NCBI GenBank assembly: GCA_947168045.1
Contig: CAMVKN010000002.1
Span: forward strand, 62,001 to 126,000
Reading direction: 5' to 3'
Length of the DNA: 64,000 bases
Source of the DNA: an uncultured Prevotellaceae bacterium
GTDB taxonomy: Bacteria; Bacteroidota; Bacteroidia; Bacteroidales; Bacteroidaceae
Shown: positions 20,713 through 29,058 of the stretch, one piece after another
How positions within the stretch are numbered: the stretch's first letter is position 1
How the letters are laid out: every line of letters starts with the position of its first letter
Program-made: the position numbers and the translations under genes
Notes under the pieces: model-generated
Databases searched by the model: none
What the model saw: the letters and a program-made list of their open reading frames with translations, nothing else
Told to the model about the DNA's origin: nothing

Positions 20713-20899
20713 TGGAGAGTTTAGAGTGTAGAGTTTGCTACCGCTAAACTTAGTGTAAAGTGTAGCGTTTAGAGTGTAGAGTTTGCTACCGCTATACTTA
20801 GTGTAAAGTGTAGAGTGTAGAATGTAGAGTTTGCTACCGCCCTATTTCATCAGGAAATACAACGGCGGTAGCAAACTCTACACTCTAAACTCTACACTA
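20711..20899. repeat. Three 48-bp direct repeats plus an inverted copy (GTAGAGTTTGCTACCGC element)
   Basis: The core GTTTGCTACC recurs at 20733, 20781 and 20829, exactly 48 bp apart, each preceded by GTGTAGA or ATGTAGA words. An inverted copy (GGTAGCAAAC...) occupies about 20867-20899, so the third copy and the inverted copy can form a long hairpin around a loop near 20845-20862. It fills nearly the whole trxB-nadC gap (convergent genes) and may act as a terminator. A relative with the same terminal sequence is inserted in coaBC (55881-56060). Confidence 0.88.
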
Positions 20900-20904
20900 A
20901 GAAA

Positions 20905-21756
20905 CTAAAAGACTGCCTTGAAGCTCATGTCGAGGCCCTTGACGCTGTGGGTCAAGGCACCGACGGAGATGAAGTCTACGCCCTGTTCGGCATAGTCGCG
21001 GATGGTATCGTAGGTGATGCCACCTGACGACTCGGTCTCAAAGCGGTGGTTGATGATGTCAACGGCTTTCTTCGTATCAGGCACCGAGAAGTTATCGAGC
21101 ATGATGCGGTTGACGCCACCGTGGTCGAGCACCTGCTGCAGCTCGTCGAAGTTGCGCACCTCAATCTCAATCTTCAGGTCCAGCCCCTTCTCCTTCAGAT
21201 AGGCGTGACAACGGTCAATGGCATTGGTGATGCCACCGGCGAAGTCCACATGGTTGTCCTTCAGCAGAATCATGTCAAAGAGTCCGATGCGGTGGTTGCA
21301 GCCTCCGCCAATCTTCACAGCCTGCTTCTCCAGCATGCGCATGCCCGGCGTGGTCTTGCGGGTGTCGAGCACGCGTGTTCCTGTTCCCTTCAGGCGTTCC
21401 ACATAACGGTGTGTCATGGTGGCTATGCCGCTCATGCGCTGCATGATGTTCAGCATCAGTCGCTCCGTCTGCAGCAGCGAGCGCACCTTGCCCGTGACCA
21501 CCATGGCCACGTCACCCTTCTTCACGGGTGTGCCGTCGCCCATGAGCACCTCCACCTGCATCGTGGGGTCGAAGCGGCGGAACACCTCCTTGGCCACTTC
21601 GATGCCGGCCAGGATGCCGTCCTCCTTGATGAGCAGGCGGCTCTTTCCCATGGCATCCTCGGGGATGCAGCACAGGGTGGTGTGGTCACCATCGCCGATG
21701 TCCTCGGCAAACGACAGATCAATGAGTCTGTCGACTAATTCATCTACACTCAACAT
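20905..21756 (-). CDS. nadC: Nicotinate-nucleotide pyrophosphorylase (carboxylating)
   Basis: A 283-aa quinolinate phosphoribosyltransferase of NAD biosynthesis. It shows EDIGDGDHTT near the N-terminus, LNIMQRMSGIAT, the active-site DTRKTTPGMRMLEKQAVKIGGGCNHRIGLFD (residues about 135-165), KDNH, and the C-terminal NRIMLDNF and SSGGITYDTIRDYAEQGVDFISVG. The length is typical. nadA and nadB are not in the window. The start ATG 21756 lies 8 bp beyond repeat sequence. Confidence 0.96.
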   Translation of the reverse strand: MLSVDELVDRLIDLSFAEDIGDGDHTTLCCIPEDAMGKSRLLIKEDGILAGIEVAKEVFRRFDPTMQVEVLMGDGTPVKKGDVAMVVTGKVRSLLQTERLMLNIMQRMSGIATMTHRYVERLKGTGTRVLDTRKTTPGMRMLEKQAVKIGGGCNHRIGLFDMILLKDNHVDFAGGITNAIDRCHAYLKEKGLDLKIEIEVRNFDELQQVLDHGGVNRIMLDNFSVPDTKKAVDIINHRFETESSGGITYDTIRDYAEQGVDFISVGALTHSVKGLDMSFKAVF

Positions 21757-21763
21757 AATTTAC

Positions 21764-21790
21764 AAATCTCAATTCTCAAATCTCAAATCA
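21764..21790. repeat. CTCAAATCTCAA repeat tract
   Basis: Alternating words CAAATCT and CAATTCT for about 27 bp, beginning at the TGA stop of the minus-strand barrel gene and ending just before nadC. It is the same family as the tracts at 8255-8280 and 63474-63526. Confidence 0.65.
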
Positions 21791-22303
21791 CTCAAAGTAG
21801 ATGCCGAAGCCAATGCGGAAGCCGAAGCCACTGTAGTCGCTATGGTTCTTGAAGCTCTGGTTGTAGTACACCTCAGGCTCGATGGTGACGGTGCGGTTGA
21901 GGAAGAAGGCATAGCCCACGTTGATGTTTGGCATCAGGTCGTCATAGTCGTGCCATTTGTGCACATAGTTGGCCCCGAGGCCCACATAGAGTCCGTTCTG
22001 CTCGATGTAGTAGCGCAGCCCTGCACCAGCCACGAGCGCATTGCTCGAGGTCTTGCGCCAGTCATATTCAGCCTGTGCGGTCACCATCCAGTTGTCCTGG
22101 AACAGATAGCCGGCCTTGGCAGCGATGTCCAGCTTCCACTTCTCGCAGTCGTTGAAGTTGAGGTCAAGGCCTGAGAGGCTTGAGGCCACATAGAACTTGC
22201 CCTCGCCGAAGGGAGGACGGTCCTGGTAAGTCTGGTTGTTGGTCTGTGCGTTGGCTGCCATTGCGCAGAAGGCACAGAGCAGCGAGAGGATTGTTTTTTT
22301 CAT
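21788..22303 (-). CDS. Small outer-membrane beta-barrel protein
   Basis: A 171-aa protein with a signal peptide (MKKTILSLLCAFCAMAANAQ) and an eight-strand-like barrel pattern: SSLSGLDLNF, AGYLFQDNWMVTAQAEYDW, NALVAGAGLRYYI, PEVYYNQSF, and the terminal FGFRIGFGIYFE with C-terminal aromatic. It resembles OmpW/OprF-barrel-like proteins in Bacteroidales; no ligand is deducible. It lies 12 bp downstream of cstA on the same strand, so it shares its transcript. Confidence 0.8.
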   Translation of the reverse strand: MKKTILSLLCAFCAMAANAQTNNQTYQDRPPFGEGKFYVASSLSGLDLNFNDCEKWKLDIAAKAGYLFQDNWMVTAQAEYDWRKTSSNALVAGAGLRYYIEQNGLYVGLGANYVHKWHDYDDLMPNINVGYAFFLNRTVTIEPEVYYNQSFKNHSDYSGFGFRIGFGIYFE

Positions 22304-22315
22304 AATGATTCTTAT

Positions 22316-23800
22316 TTATTGATGTTGATATTTTCTGTACCACAGGCAGAACCACACTGCGGAGACGGCCAGGGTGATGCCGGCGACAATCCAGTTCCAC
22401 TGGCTGTCGAGGGTGAACAGCTGCTGGGTGATGAGGAAGGTGGTGCACACCACGGTCATAAACAGTGCGGGAATGAGGGTGATAACATAGGGTTTCTTCT
22501 GCTGTACCAGGAAGACGGTGATGGCCCAGAGCATGAAGACGGAGAGCGTCTGGTTGCTCCATCCGAACCAGCTCCAAATCTTGTTGAAGCCTTCCTTGTC
22601 GCCCATCTGCCAGATGAGCAAGGCCATGACGGCGGCAAAGAGAGGGATGCTGATGTAGAGGCGCTTGCGTATGCTGCGCTGCTCCATCTTGACAAAGTCG
22701 GCAATAATCAGTCGGCACGAGCGCAGGGCCGTGTCGCCACTGGTAATGGGTGCCGCCACAACGCCCAACAGGGCGAGGATGCCACCGAAGGTGAGCAGCC
22801 AGTCCTTGCTGATGAGGGTGACGATGGTGGGAGCGTCCTTTACAGGACCTGTAATGACATTGTTTTCCATGATGCCCCCGTTCGCAATGGCCATGTAACC
22901 AGGCATCGACTGGTCGTAGAAGAAGTACATGGCCACGGTGGCCCATATCAGTGCCACGATGCCTTCAGTAATCATGGCACCGTAGAAGATGGGTCGGCCC
23001 TGCCGCTCGTTCTTCATGCAACGCGCCATGAGGGGGCTCTGGGTGGCATGGAAGCCGCTGATGGCTCCACAGGCGATGGTGATGAACAGGCACGGGAAGA
23101 CGCTTCTAGCATCGAAGGCATCAACGGACAACCCCTCCCAAAGCTCGGGGATGTTGGGCATCTTCACAAAGAGCATCACCATCAGGGAGGCTGCCATGAA
23201 CAGCAGCGAGAAGGCGAAGAGGGGATAAATCTTGCCGATAATCTTGTCAATAGGCATCAGCGTGGCAATGAGGTAGTAGATAAAGATGATGACAATCCAG
23301 AAGGTGTACTGCCCCAGGTTGTCGCTCACCACTGCCGGCTCCCACATGTCGCCCAGAATCTTCGCCGGGCTGAACACAAAGACGGCGCCCACCATCATCA
23401 GCAGGAACACTGAGAAGACGAGCATCACCTGCTTCGTGGTCTTGCCTAAGTAGAATCCTATCAGCTCCGGCTGGTTGGCTCCGCCGTGGCGCACGCTGAG
23501 CATGCCACTCAGGTAGTCGTGCGTGGCGCCGGCAAAGATGCAGCCGAGCACAATCCACAGATAGGCCACCGGACCGAACATGGCACCCATGATGGCTCCG
23601 AAGATAGGCCCCGTTCCAGCAATGTTGAGAAACTGAATCATGAAGATTTTCCATCCCGGCAGCACCATGAAGTCCACGCCGTCAGCCTTGGCCACGGCAG
23701 GCGTGGGGCGGTCGTCAGGTCCGAACACGCGCTCGACAAAGCGTCCATAGATGAAATAGCCCAGTACAAGAGCCACGAGGCTCAGCGTAAAAGTAATCAT
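22316..23800 (-). CDS. cstA: Carbon starvation protein CstA-type transporter
   Basis: A 494-aa inner-membrane permease with about 13 helices. Typical CstA segments: FGPDDRPTPAVAKADGVDFMV, FLNIAGTGPIFGAIMGAMFGPVAYLWI, GGANQPELIGFYLG, GAISGFHATQSPLMARCMKNE and SGDTALRSCRLIIAD. Family members import pyruvate or peptides during carbon limitation in other bacteria; the substrate here is an inference. It is shorter than E. coli CstA but normal for the Bacteroidetes type. Confidence 0.92.
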   Translation of the reverse strand: MITFTLSLVALVLGYFIYGRFVERVFGPDDRPTPAVAKADGVDFMVLPGWKIFMIQFLNIAGTGPIFGAIMGAMFGPVAYLWIVLGCIFAGATHDYLSGMLSVRHGGANQPELIGFYLGKTTKQVMLVFSVFLLMMVGAVFVFSPAKILGDMWEPAVVSDNLGQYTFWIVIIFIYYLIATLMPIDKIIGKIYPLFAFSLLFMAASLMVMLFVKMPNIPELWEGLSVDAFDARSVFPCLFITIACGAISGFHATQSPLMARCMKNERQGRPIFYGAMITEGIVALIWATVAMYFFYDQSMPGYMAIANGGIMENNVITGPVKDAPTIVTLISKDWLLTFGGILALLGVVAAPITSGDTALRSCRLIIADFVKMEQRSIRKRLYISIPLFAAVMALLIWQMGDKEGFNKIWSWFGWSNQTLSVFMLWAITVFLVQQKKPYVITLIPALFMTVVCTTFLITQQLFTLDSQWNWIVAGITLAVSAVWFCLWYRKYQHQ

Positions 23801-23838
23801 TTTCTAAAAAGTAATTTTTAAAGACGATTTTTTCAGTG

Positions 23839-23846
23839 CAAAGGTA
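23839..23846 (-). promoter_or_regulatory. -7 box for cstA
   Basis: Reads TACCTTTG then CAC on the minus strand, about 38 bp before ATG 23800. Confidence 0.65.
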
Positions 23847-23888
23847 GTAAATATTGCCGAATAACAAAAAATATTAAGATTTATTTTG

Positions 23889-23896
23889 TACCTTTG
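23889..23896 (+). promoter_or_regulatory. -7 box for the GHL10 gene
   Basis: TACCTTTG then CACCC, 22 bp before ATG 23919. It excludes the in-frame start at 23886. It diverges from the cstA promoter. Confidence 0.68.
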
Positions 23897-23918
23897 CACC
23901 CAAAACGTCACAATCACG

Positions 23919-25580
23919 ATGAGAAACATCTGCCTTTCGCTGCTTCTTTTCCTCTCCGCGGCCCTTGTCAGGGCGCAGCACACCCCTACCCTGCCCTGGG
24001 ACGACACGCCCAGCCCGAAGCATGAGGTGCGTGCGGTATGGCTGACCGTTGTCAATGGCCTGGACTGGCCGCGCACCACTGACCAGGCGGCCCAGCGGCG
24101 CGACCTCATTCAGACCCTCGACCGTCTGCAACAGTCCGGCATCAACACCGTGCTGGTGCAGGCCCGCGTGCGTGCCACCACCATCTACCCCTCCAGTCTT
24201 GAGCCGTGGGAGGGTGGCTTCAGCGGTACGCCCGGCAAGGCACCTGGCTACGACCCCCTGCAGCTGTGCATCGACGAGTGCCACAAGCGGGGCATGGAGT
24301 GCCACGCCTGGGTGGTGACCATCCCCATAGGCAAGTGGAACAAGATTGGCGCACAGCAGATGCGCAAGAAGCACCCGCAGTTAGTGAAGCGCATCGGCGA
24401 CGATGCCTTCATGGACCCTGAGAACCCGCAGACGGCCACCTATCTGGCCGGCGTCTGCCGTGAGATAGTGAGCCGCTACGACGTCGATGGCATCCACCTG
24501 GACTACATCCGCTACCCTGAGCAGTGGAAGATAAAGGTATCGCGCGCGCAAGGGCGTCGCAACATCACCGCCATCGCCAGGGCCATCCACGATGCGGTGA
24601 AGCAAGAGAAGCCTTGGGTGAAGATGTCGTGCTCGCCCATCGGCAAGTACGCCGACCTGACGCGCTACCGTGCCGGTGGCTGGAACGCCCGCGACGCCGT
24701 GTGCCAGGAGGCACAGGAGTGGATGCGACTGGGGCTGATGGACCAGCTCTACCCGATGATGTACTTCCAGGGCAACAACTTCTACCCCTTCGCCATCGAC
24801 TGGCAGGAGAAGTCCTACGGTCGCACGGTGGTGTCGGGGCTGGGCATCTATTTCCTCGACCCGCGCGAAGGGAGGGAGTGGAGCCTGGACCAGGTGGAGC
24901 GCCAGCTCAGCGTCACGCGCCAGGTGGGTCTGGGACACTGCTACTTCCGCTCGAAGTTCTTCACCGACAACATCAAGGGTATCTACGACGCCGGGGCACG
25001 CTTCGACGCCACGCCGGCCTTGGTGCCGCCCATGACGTGGGAGCACCAGCCCGCGCCCACGGCGCCCACCAGCATTGCACTCGACGGCCATACGCTCAGC
25101 TGGAGCGGTGCCACCGACCCCAGCCGTGCGCCCTATCTGCTCTACAATGTCTATGCCTCGCATGACTACCCCGTCGACATCAGCCGCGCTGAGAACCTGA
25201 TGGCAACGCGCCGCACGGCCACGCAGCTCCTTGTCCCCCGGGGTGCTGGAATGAACTATGCCGTCACGGCCATGAACCGCTACGGTGTGGAGAGCCCCGC
25301 CGCACAGCTGCTGCTGAACGCCGGTCCGGAGTATCAGGCAGCGCTCATCGCCAAGAGCAACGGCCGACCCATCGCCCTGCCTGAGAAGGGGCAGACGCTG
25401 GATGCCGACTTCGTCATCGTCGAGACACTGAGCGGACTGCCAGTCAGCATCATGCCCTACACTGACAGGCTCGATGTGTCAACCCTGCCCGATGGCATCT
25501 ACCAGCTGCGCTCCTTAGGCAACAAGGGCCGCAACCACCGCATCGGGTTCTTCGCGAAGAAAAGTCCGGAGGTATTTTAG
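23919..25580 (+). CDS. Family 10-like glycosidase (GHL10/DUF187), secreted
   Basis: A 553-aa protein with a signal peptide ending near RAQ, then a TIM-barrel of the GHL10 (YngK-like) family: EVRAVWLTVVNGLDWPRT, INTVLVQARVRATTIYPSSLEPW, GYDPLQLCIDECHKRGMECHAWV, VDGIHLDYIRYP (conserved Asp and Tyr), and DQLYPMMYFQ. After about residue 380 a fibronectin-III-like segment and a beta-rich C-terminus follow. Related proteins are thought to act on peptidoglycan or other glycans; the substrate is unknown. The stop codon TAG is embedded in the repeat arm at 25576-25697. Confidence 0.85.
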   Translation: MRNICLSLLLFLSAALVRAQHTPTLPWDDTPSPKHEVRAVWLTVVNGLDWPRTTDQAAQRRDLIQTLDRLQQSGINTVLVQARVRATTIYPSSLEPWEGGFSGTPGKAPGYDPLQLCIDECHKRGMECHAWVVTIPIGKWNKIGAQQMRKKHPQLVKRIGDDAFMDPENPQTATYLAGVCREIVSRYDVDGIHLDYIRYPEQWKIKVSRAQGRRNITAIARAIHDAVKQEKPWVKMSCSPIGKYADLTRYRAGGWNARDAVCQEAQEWMRLGLMDQLYPMMYFQGNNFYPFAIDWQEKSYGRTVVSGLGIYFLDPREGREWSLDQVERQLSVTRQVGLGHCYFRSKFFTDNIKGIYDAGARFDATPALVPPMTWEHQPAPTAPTSIALDGHTLSWSGATDPSRAPYLLYNVYASHDYPVDISRAENLMATRRTATQLLVPRGAGMNYAVTAMNRYGVESPAAQLLLNAGPEYQAALIAKSNGRPIALPEKGQTLDADFVIVETLSGLPVSIMPYTDRLDVSTLPDGIYQLRSLGNKGRNHRIGFFAKKSPEVF

Positions 25581-25697
25581 AGGTGAGGGGTGAGAGGTGA
25601 GAGGTGAGAGAATAGTTCTTCCGCTTCATTTTACGCACAAATCAGGGCGTGCAAACTATCCTCTCACCTCTCACCTCTCACCACTCACCTCTAAAAG
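25576..25697. repeat. Long TGAGAGG inverted repeat at the end of the GHL10 gene
   Basis: The left arm (25576-25616) reads TTTTAGAGGTGAGGGGTGAG then two more GGTGAGA words and GAATAGTT. The right arm (about 25654-25697) is its reverse complement with only two or three differences. The roughly 40-bp arms enclose about 38 nt. Such a hairpin could stop transcription. The loop-side sequence after the left arm (AATAGTTCTTCCGCTTCATT) recurs at about 52854-52873, so the element has a conserved non-tandem part. The remaining gap to 25834 is AT-rich with the next promoter. Confidence 0.85.
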
Positions 25698-25765
25698 CCA
25701 CCTCACTAATACTTAATAAAACGAAAAAAATGCGCCCAAACCTACGCGTATATAATAATAATGTG

Positions 25766-25773
25766 TAACTTTG
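25766..25773 (+). promoter_or_regulatory. -7 box for the OmpA/TPR lipoprotein operon
   Basis: TAACTTTG then CACG, about 62 nt before ATG 25835. Confidence 0.65.
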
Positions 25774-25834
25774 CACGTTTTTACGATGAAAGCTTAAGGA
25801 CATTCAAATAAATCAACAACTACAAACAAGAACA

Positions 25835-27523
25835 ATGAAAAAAACATTAGTGTTCGCACTGTCAGCAGCCGCAGTGGTGCTGACATCATGCTCGGGAAAG
25901 CTCGGTGCTCTCTCGGCAGACAACTTTACCGTAACGCCTAACCCCTTAGAGTCGCAGGCCGGCCAGGTGGCCGCCACCATCAACGGCGTCTTCCCTGAGA
26001 ACTACATGAAGAAGAAGGCCGTGGTCACCGTCACGCCCGAGCTGCGCTTCCAGACCGCCAATGGCCTGCAGGCCGTGAAGGGCCAGCCCGCCACGTTCCA
26101 GGGCGAGAAGGTGCGCGGCAACGACCAGACCATCTCCTACCGCGTGGGTGGCCGCTATGCCATGAAGAGCGCCTTCAACTACGTGCCCGACATGGAGAAG
26201 AGCGAGCTGTTCCTGACCTTCGACGCCCGCGTGGGCAACAAGACCGTGAAGGTGCCCGAGGTGAAGGTGGCCGACGGCGTCATCGCCACCAGCGAGCTCT
26301 ACAAGCGCACACTGGCCTCGGCACAGCCCGCCCGTGCCCTCGACGGCTTCCAGCGCATCATCAACCAGAAGCAGGAGGCCAACGTGCAGTTCCTCATCGG
26401 CCAGGCCAGCCTGCGCCGCTCTGAGCTGCAGAACAACAGCGTGCAGGAGTTTGTGCGCCTGCTGGGTGAGATTGCAGCCGACCAGGAGAAACTGGTGCTC
26501 GACGGCATCGAGGTGTCGGCCTACGCATCGCCCGATGGTGGCTACAACATCAATGAGCGTCTGGCCGGACAGCGCCAGGACGTGGCCGCCAACTATGTCA
26601 GACAGCAGATGAAGAAGGCCAAGACCGACGCTCCCCTCGACACGAAGTACACCGCTGAGGACTGGGAGGGCTTCCAGCAGCTGGTCAGCGCCTCGAACAT
26701 CCAGGACAAGGACGTCATCCTGCGCGTTCTCTCCATGTATCAGGACCCTGAGGAGCGCGAGCAGCAGATTAAGAACATCAGCAGCGCCTTCCGCGAGCTG
26801 GCCGACGGCATCCTGCCCCAGCTGCGCCGCGCCCGCATGACCATCAACTACGACGTGGTGGGCCGCGACGACCAGCAAATCAAGGACCAGCTCACTGCCG
26901 ACGCACGCGAGCTGAGCGTTGAGGAGCTGCTCTATGCCGCCACTCTCTACGACGGCGACCTGGCCAAGGCTGAGAACGCCTACAAGAAGGCTGCCGAGCT
27001 CTATCCCAACGATGCACGCGCTTTCAACAACGTTGCACTGATTGAGTTTGAGAAGGGTAACTACGCCGAGGCAGCCCAGTGGCTGCAGAAGGCTGCCGCC
27101 AAGGGTAGCGTGCTGCCCGAGACCAACGCCAACCTGGGTCTGCTGGCCCTGCAGCAGGGCAACGTGCAGCAGGCTGAGCAGCTCATCGCCAAGGCTACCG
27201 GTGCCAACGGCCTGAACGAGGTGATGGGCAACCTCCACCTGGCACAGGGTCTCTACGCACAGGCTGAGCAGGACTTCGGCAAGCTGCCCACCAACTCTGC
27301 CGCCCTGGCACAGATTCTCAACAAGAACTACCAGGCTGCCGCCCAGACGCTGGCTGGCATCAAGAACGCCGATGCCACCACCGACTACCTGAAGGCCATC
27401 CTCAACGCCCGCACCGGCAACAACAGCGCCGCCGCACAGGCACTGGCCACGGCCGTGGCCAAGGACCCCTCGCTGGCTGCCTATGCCGCCAAGGACTTAG
27501 AGCTGAAGAATGTTCAGAAGTAA
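25835..27523 (+). CDS. OmpA-like/TPR lipoprotein
   Basis: A 562-aa lipoprotein (MKKTLVFALSAAAVVLTSCS, lipobox Cys19). It has an N-terminal beta-rich region (30-190), an OmpA/MotB-like peptidoglycan-associated region (about 215-345; VSAYASPDGGYNINERLAGQRQDVAANYV) and C-terminal TPR repeats (about 370-555; ELYPNDARAFNNVALIEFEKGNYAEAAQWLQKA and relatives). The combination is common in Bacteroidales and suggests an envelope scaffold; the exact role is unknown. The next gene starts 14 bp before its stop, implying translational coupling. Confidence 0.82.
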   Translation: MKKTLVFALSAAAVVLTSCSGKLGALSADNFTVTPNPLESQAGQVAATINGVFPENYMKKKAVVTVTPELRFQTANGLQAVKGQPATFQGEKVRGNDQTISYRVGGRYAMKSAFNYVPDMEKSELFLTFDARVGNKTVKVPEVKVADGVIATSELYKRTLASAQPARALDGFQRIINQKQEANVQFLIGQASLRRSELQNNSVQEFVRLLGEIAADQEKLVLDGIEVSAYASPDGGYNINERLAGQRQDVAANYVRQQMKKAKTDAPLDTKYTAEDWEGFQQLVSASNIQDKDVILRVLSMYQDPEEREQQIKNISSAFRELADGILPQLRRARMTINYDVVGRDDQQIKDQLTADARELSVEELLYAATLYDGDLAKAENAYKKAAELYPNDARAFNNVALIEFEKGNYAEAAQWLQKAAAKGSVLPETNANLGLLALQQGNVQQAEQLIAKATGANGLNEVMGNLHLAQGLYAQAEQDFGKLPTNSAALAQILNKNYQAAAQTLAGIKNADATTDYLKAILNARTGNNSAAAQALATAVAKDPSLAAYAAKDLELKNVQK

Positions 27524-28514
27524 ATACATCATCCTCGCAGTCATTCTGCTTGCAGCATCATCGTGCAGCAAGCAGAATGACCGTTTCCGTTTGGAAGCAC
27601 AGTTCAAGAACCTCAACCAGGGTGAGTTCTATATCTACAACGTCTACACCGGCGAGAAGGACACAGTGGCCGTCAACGACGGACGCTTCATCTATGACCG
27701 CCCGCTCACTGACACGTTGACCCTGGCCATCCTCTTTCCCAACTACAGTGAGATTCCCGTCTTTGCCACCCCCGGTGGCGAGGTGAAGATGGAGGGCGAT
27801 GCCACACACCTGCGCGAAACGGAGCTGACGGGCACACCTGACAACGACCTGATGACGGCTTTCCGCCTGAAGACCAACGAGATGACACCGCCGGAAGCAG
27901 AGAAAGAGGCTGAGCAGTTCATCAACGACCATCCCGAATCGCCGGCCAGCCTCTATCTGCTGCACAAATACTTCCTACAGTCGATGGAGCCTGACTATGC
28001 CAAGTGTCACACACTGTGCGAGAAGCTGCGCACCCACCAGCCCAACAACCCTAATGTGGCCCGTCTGTTGACCCAGACAGAGACGCTGAAGAACTATGTC
28101 TCCAGCGGCAAGCTGCCCCACTTTCAGACCATCAGCACCGATGGCGACACGGTGACGGAGGCCACGATGAAGGGCGACGTGAACGTCATCATGGCGTGGG
28201 CTACGTGGAGCTACGACTCACAGTCACCCATGCGCACGCTGAGCACGCTGCGGAAGAAGCACGGCCAGCGTCTGAAGGTGCTCAGCATCTGTCTCGACGC
28301 CGCCCCGTCGGAGGGCAAGGGTGTGCTTGAGCGTGACAGCATCCAGTGGCCCAACGTCTGCGACAGCCTGATGTGGCAGTCGCCCGTACTGACACAGCTC
28401 GGCATCGCTACCATTCCGGCAAACATCGTCACCGACAAGCAGGGCACCATTGTGGCCCGCAACCTTAGCAGCAACGACCTGCAGAAAAAAGTCAAGGAGA
28501 TGCTTGGTGAATAA
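27510..28514 (+). CDS. DUF4369/thioredoxin-fold lipoprotein lacking the CXXC motif
   Basis: A 334-aa lipoprotein (lipobox ASSC, Cys19) with an N-terminal DUF4369-like domain (about 25-120), a helical linker, and a C-terminal TlpA/AhpC-type thioredoxin fold. The expected redox motif in the WATWCxxC position reads WATWSYDS: both cysteines are replaced by Ser234 and Ser237. The cis-Pro loop (IATIPANIVTDKQG) is kept. It cannot do disulfide exchange, so it probably binds a partner or ligand. It overlaps the upstream OmpA/TPR gene by 14 bp. Compare the intact paralogue-like gene at 58324. Confidence 0.8.
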   Translation: MFRSKYIILAVILLAASSCSKQNDRFRLEAQFKNLNQGEFYIYNVYTGEKDTVAVNDGRFIYDRPLTDTLTLAILFPNYSEIPVFATPGGEVKMEGDATHLRETELTGTPDNDLMTAFRLKTNEMTPPEAEKEAEQFINDHPESPASLYLLHKYFLQSMEPDYAKCHTLCEKLRTHQPNNPNVARLLTQTETLKNYVSSGKLPHFQTISTDGDTVTEATMKGDVNVIMAWATWSYDSQSPMRTLSTLRKKHGQRLKVLSICLDAAPSEGKGVLERDSIQWPNVCDSLMWQSPVLTQLGIATIPANIVTDKQGTIVARNLSSNDLQKKVKEMLGE

Positions 28515-28518
28515 CGCC

Positions 28519-28757
28519 AAAATATGTTGCACTACTTGCACTACTTGCACCGCACGGGCATCTGAGACCCAAAAAGTGCCTACTTTTTGCAATATCTCAT
28601 GGAGATAATTCCATAAAGTGCCGCTTTATGACAGCCAGGCATGGAGATAATTCAGCCAGGCATGGAGATAATTCCGTAAAGTGCCGCTTTATTGCAAAAA
28701 AGTGGCCCTTTTTTTGTTCTTTGCCAAGCGCTCAGGTGCAAGTAGTGCAACTATTTT
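28519..28757. repeat. Non-coding element with TGCACTACTTGCAC terminal inverted repeats
   Basis: GTTGCACTACTTGCAC at 28526-28541 is exactly inverted at 28736-28751, with AAAATA outside both ends. Inside are two copies of GGAGATAATTCC(A/G)TAAAGTGCCGC (at about 28601 and 28663) and a 21-bp tandem (28632-28652, 28653-28673). No credible ORF is present. The inner module recurs inverted in the element at 46743-47269. Confidence 0.75.
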
Positions 28758-28780
28758 CCGAATAAGTAAAGTACGGTTTG

Positions 28781-28881
28781 GTGCAAGTAATTTCTCAACA
28801 AAGGTTAAAAGACGACTGTTTAGTGCAAGTAATTTCTCAACGAAGGTTAAACGGTGCAAGTAATTTCTCAACAAAGGTTAA
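28781..28881 (+). repeat. Three direct repeats of a 28-bp unit
   Basis: Units at 28781-28808, 28823-28850 and 28854-28881 share GTGCAAGTAATTTCTCAAC and end AAGGTTAA, with one substitution in the middle unit. The spacings (42 and 31 bp) are unequal. The rest of the gap to 29001 shows no gene. Confidence 0.85.
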
Positions 28882-29001
28882 CGCGGGCTATTGATAGACG
28901 TAACCGTCCATTCGTGTCGGATGTGGACTGGTGCTAATGATGGTAAATACACTTATAGGGTAGCAAAAGCAGCTGGCTTAGCATCTTTTTCATCGTTTTT
29001 A

Positions 29002-29033
29002 TTTGGAAGTATCGAAATAAATGCTTATTTTTG
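29002..29033 (+). promoter_or_regulatory. Promoter of the mntA-hepT operon
   Basis: TTTG at 29002-29005 and TATTTTTG at 29026-29033, 20 bp apart. It lies inside an upstream in-frame extension and so decides for ATG 29059. Confidence 0.7.
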
Positions 29034-29058
29034 CAGCAAAATCATTTTCGCGACAGCT

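Noticed and set aside
20711..20899. Regular 48-bp repeats as a CRISPR array
   Set aside because: The period is 48 bp, but the intervals between cores are themselves repeated (no unique spacers), only three direct copies exist, and no cas genes are present.
22319..23413. A 364-codon plus-strand frame opposite cstA
   Set aside because: Antisense shadow, His/Glu/Gly-rich with no domain.
25946..27238. A 430-codon minus-strand frame opposite the OmpA/TPR gene
   Set aside because: Mirror of a codon-biased G+C-rich gene; low-complexity Leu/Val/His composition, no promoter and no start context.
28891..29058. N-terminal extension of the MNT protein to ATG 28891
   Set aside because: The promoter (29002-29033) lies inside the extension, and the family N-terminus starts at 29059.
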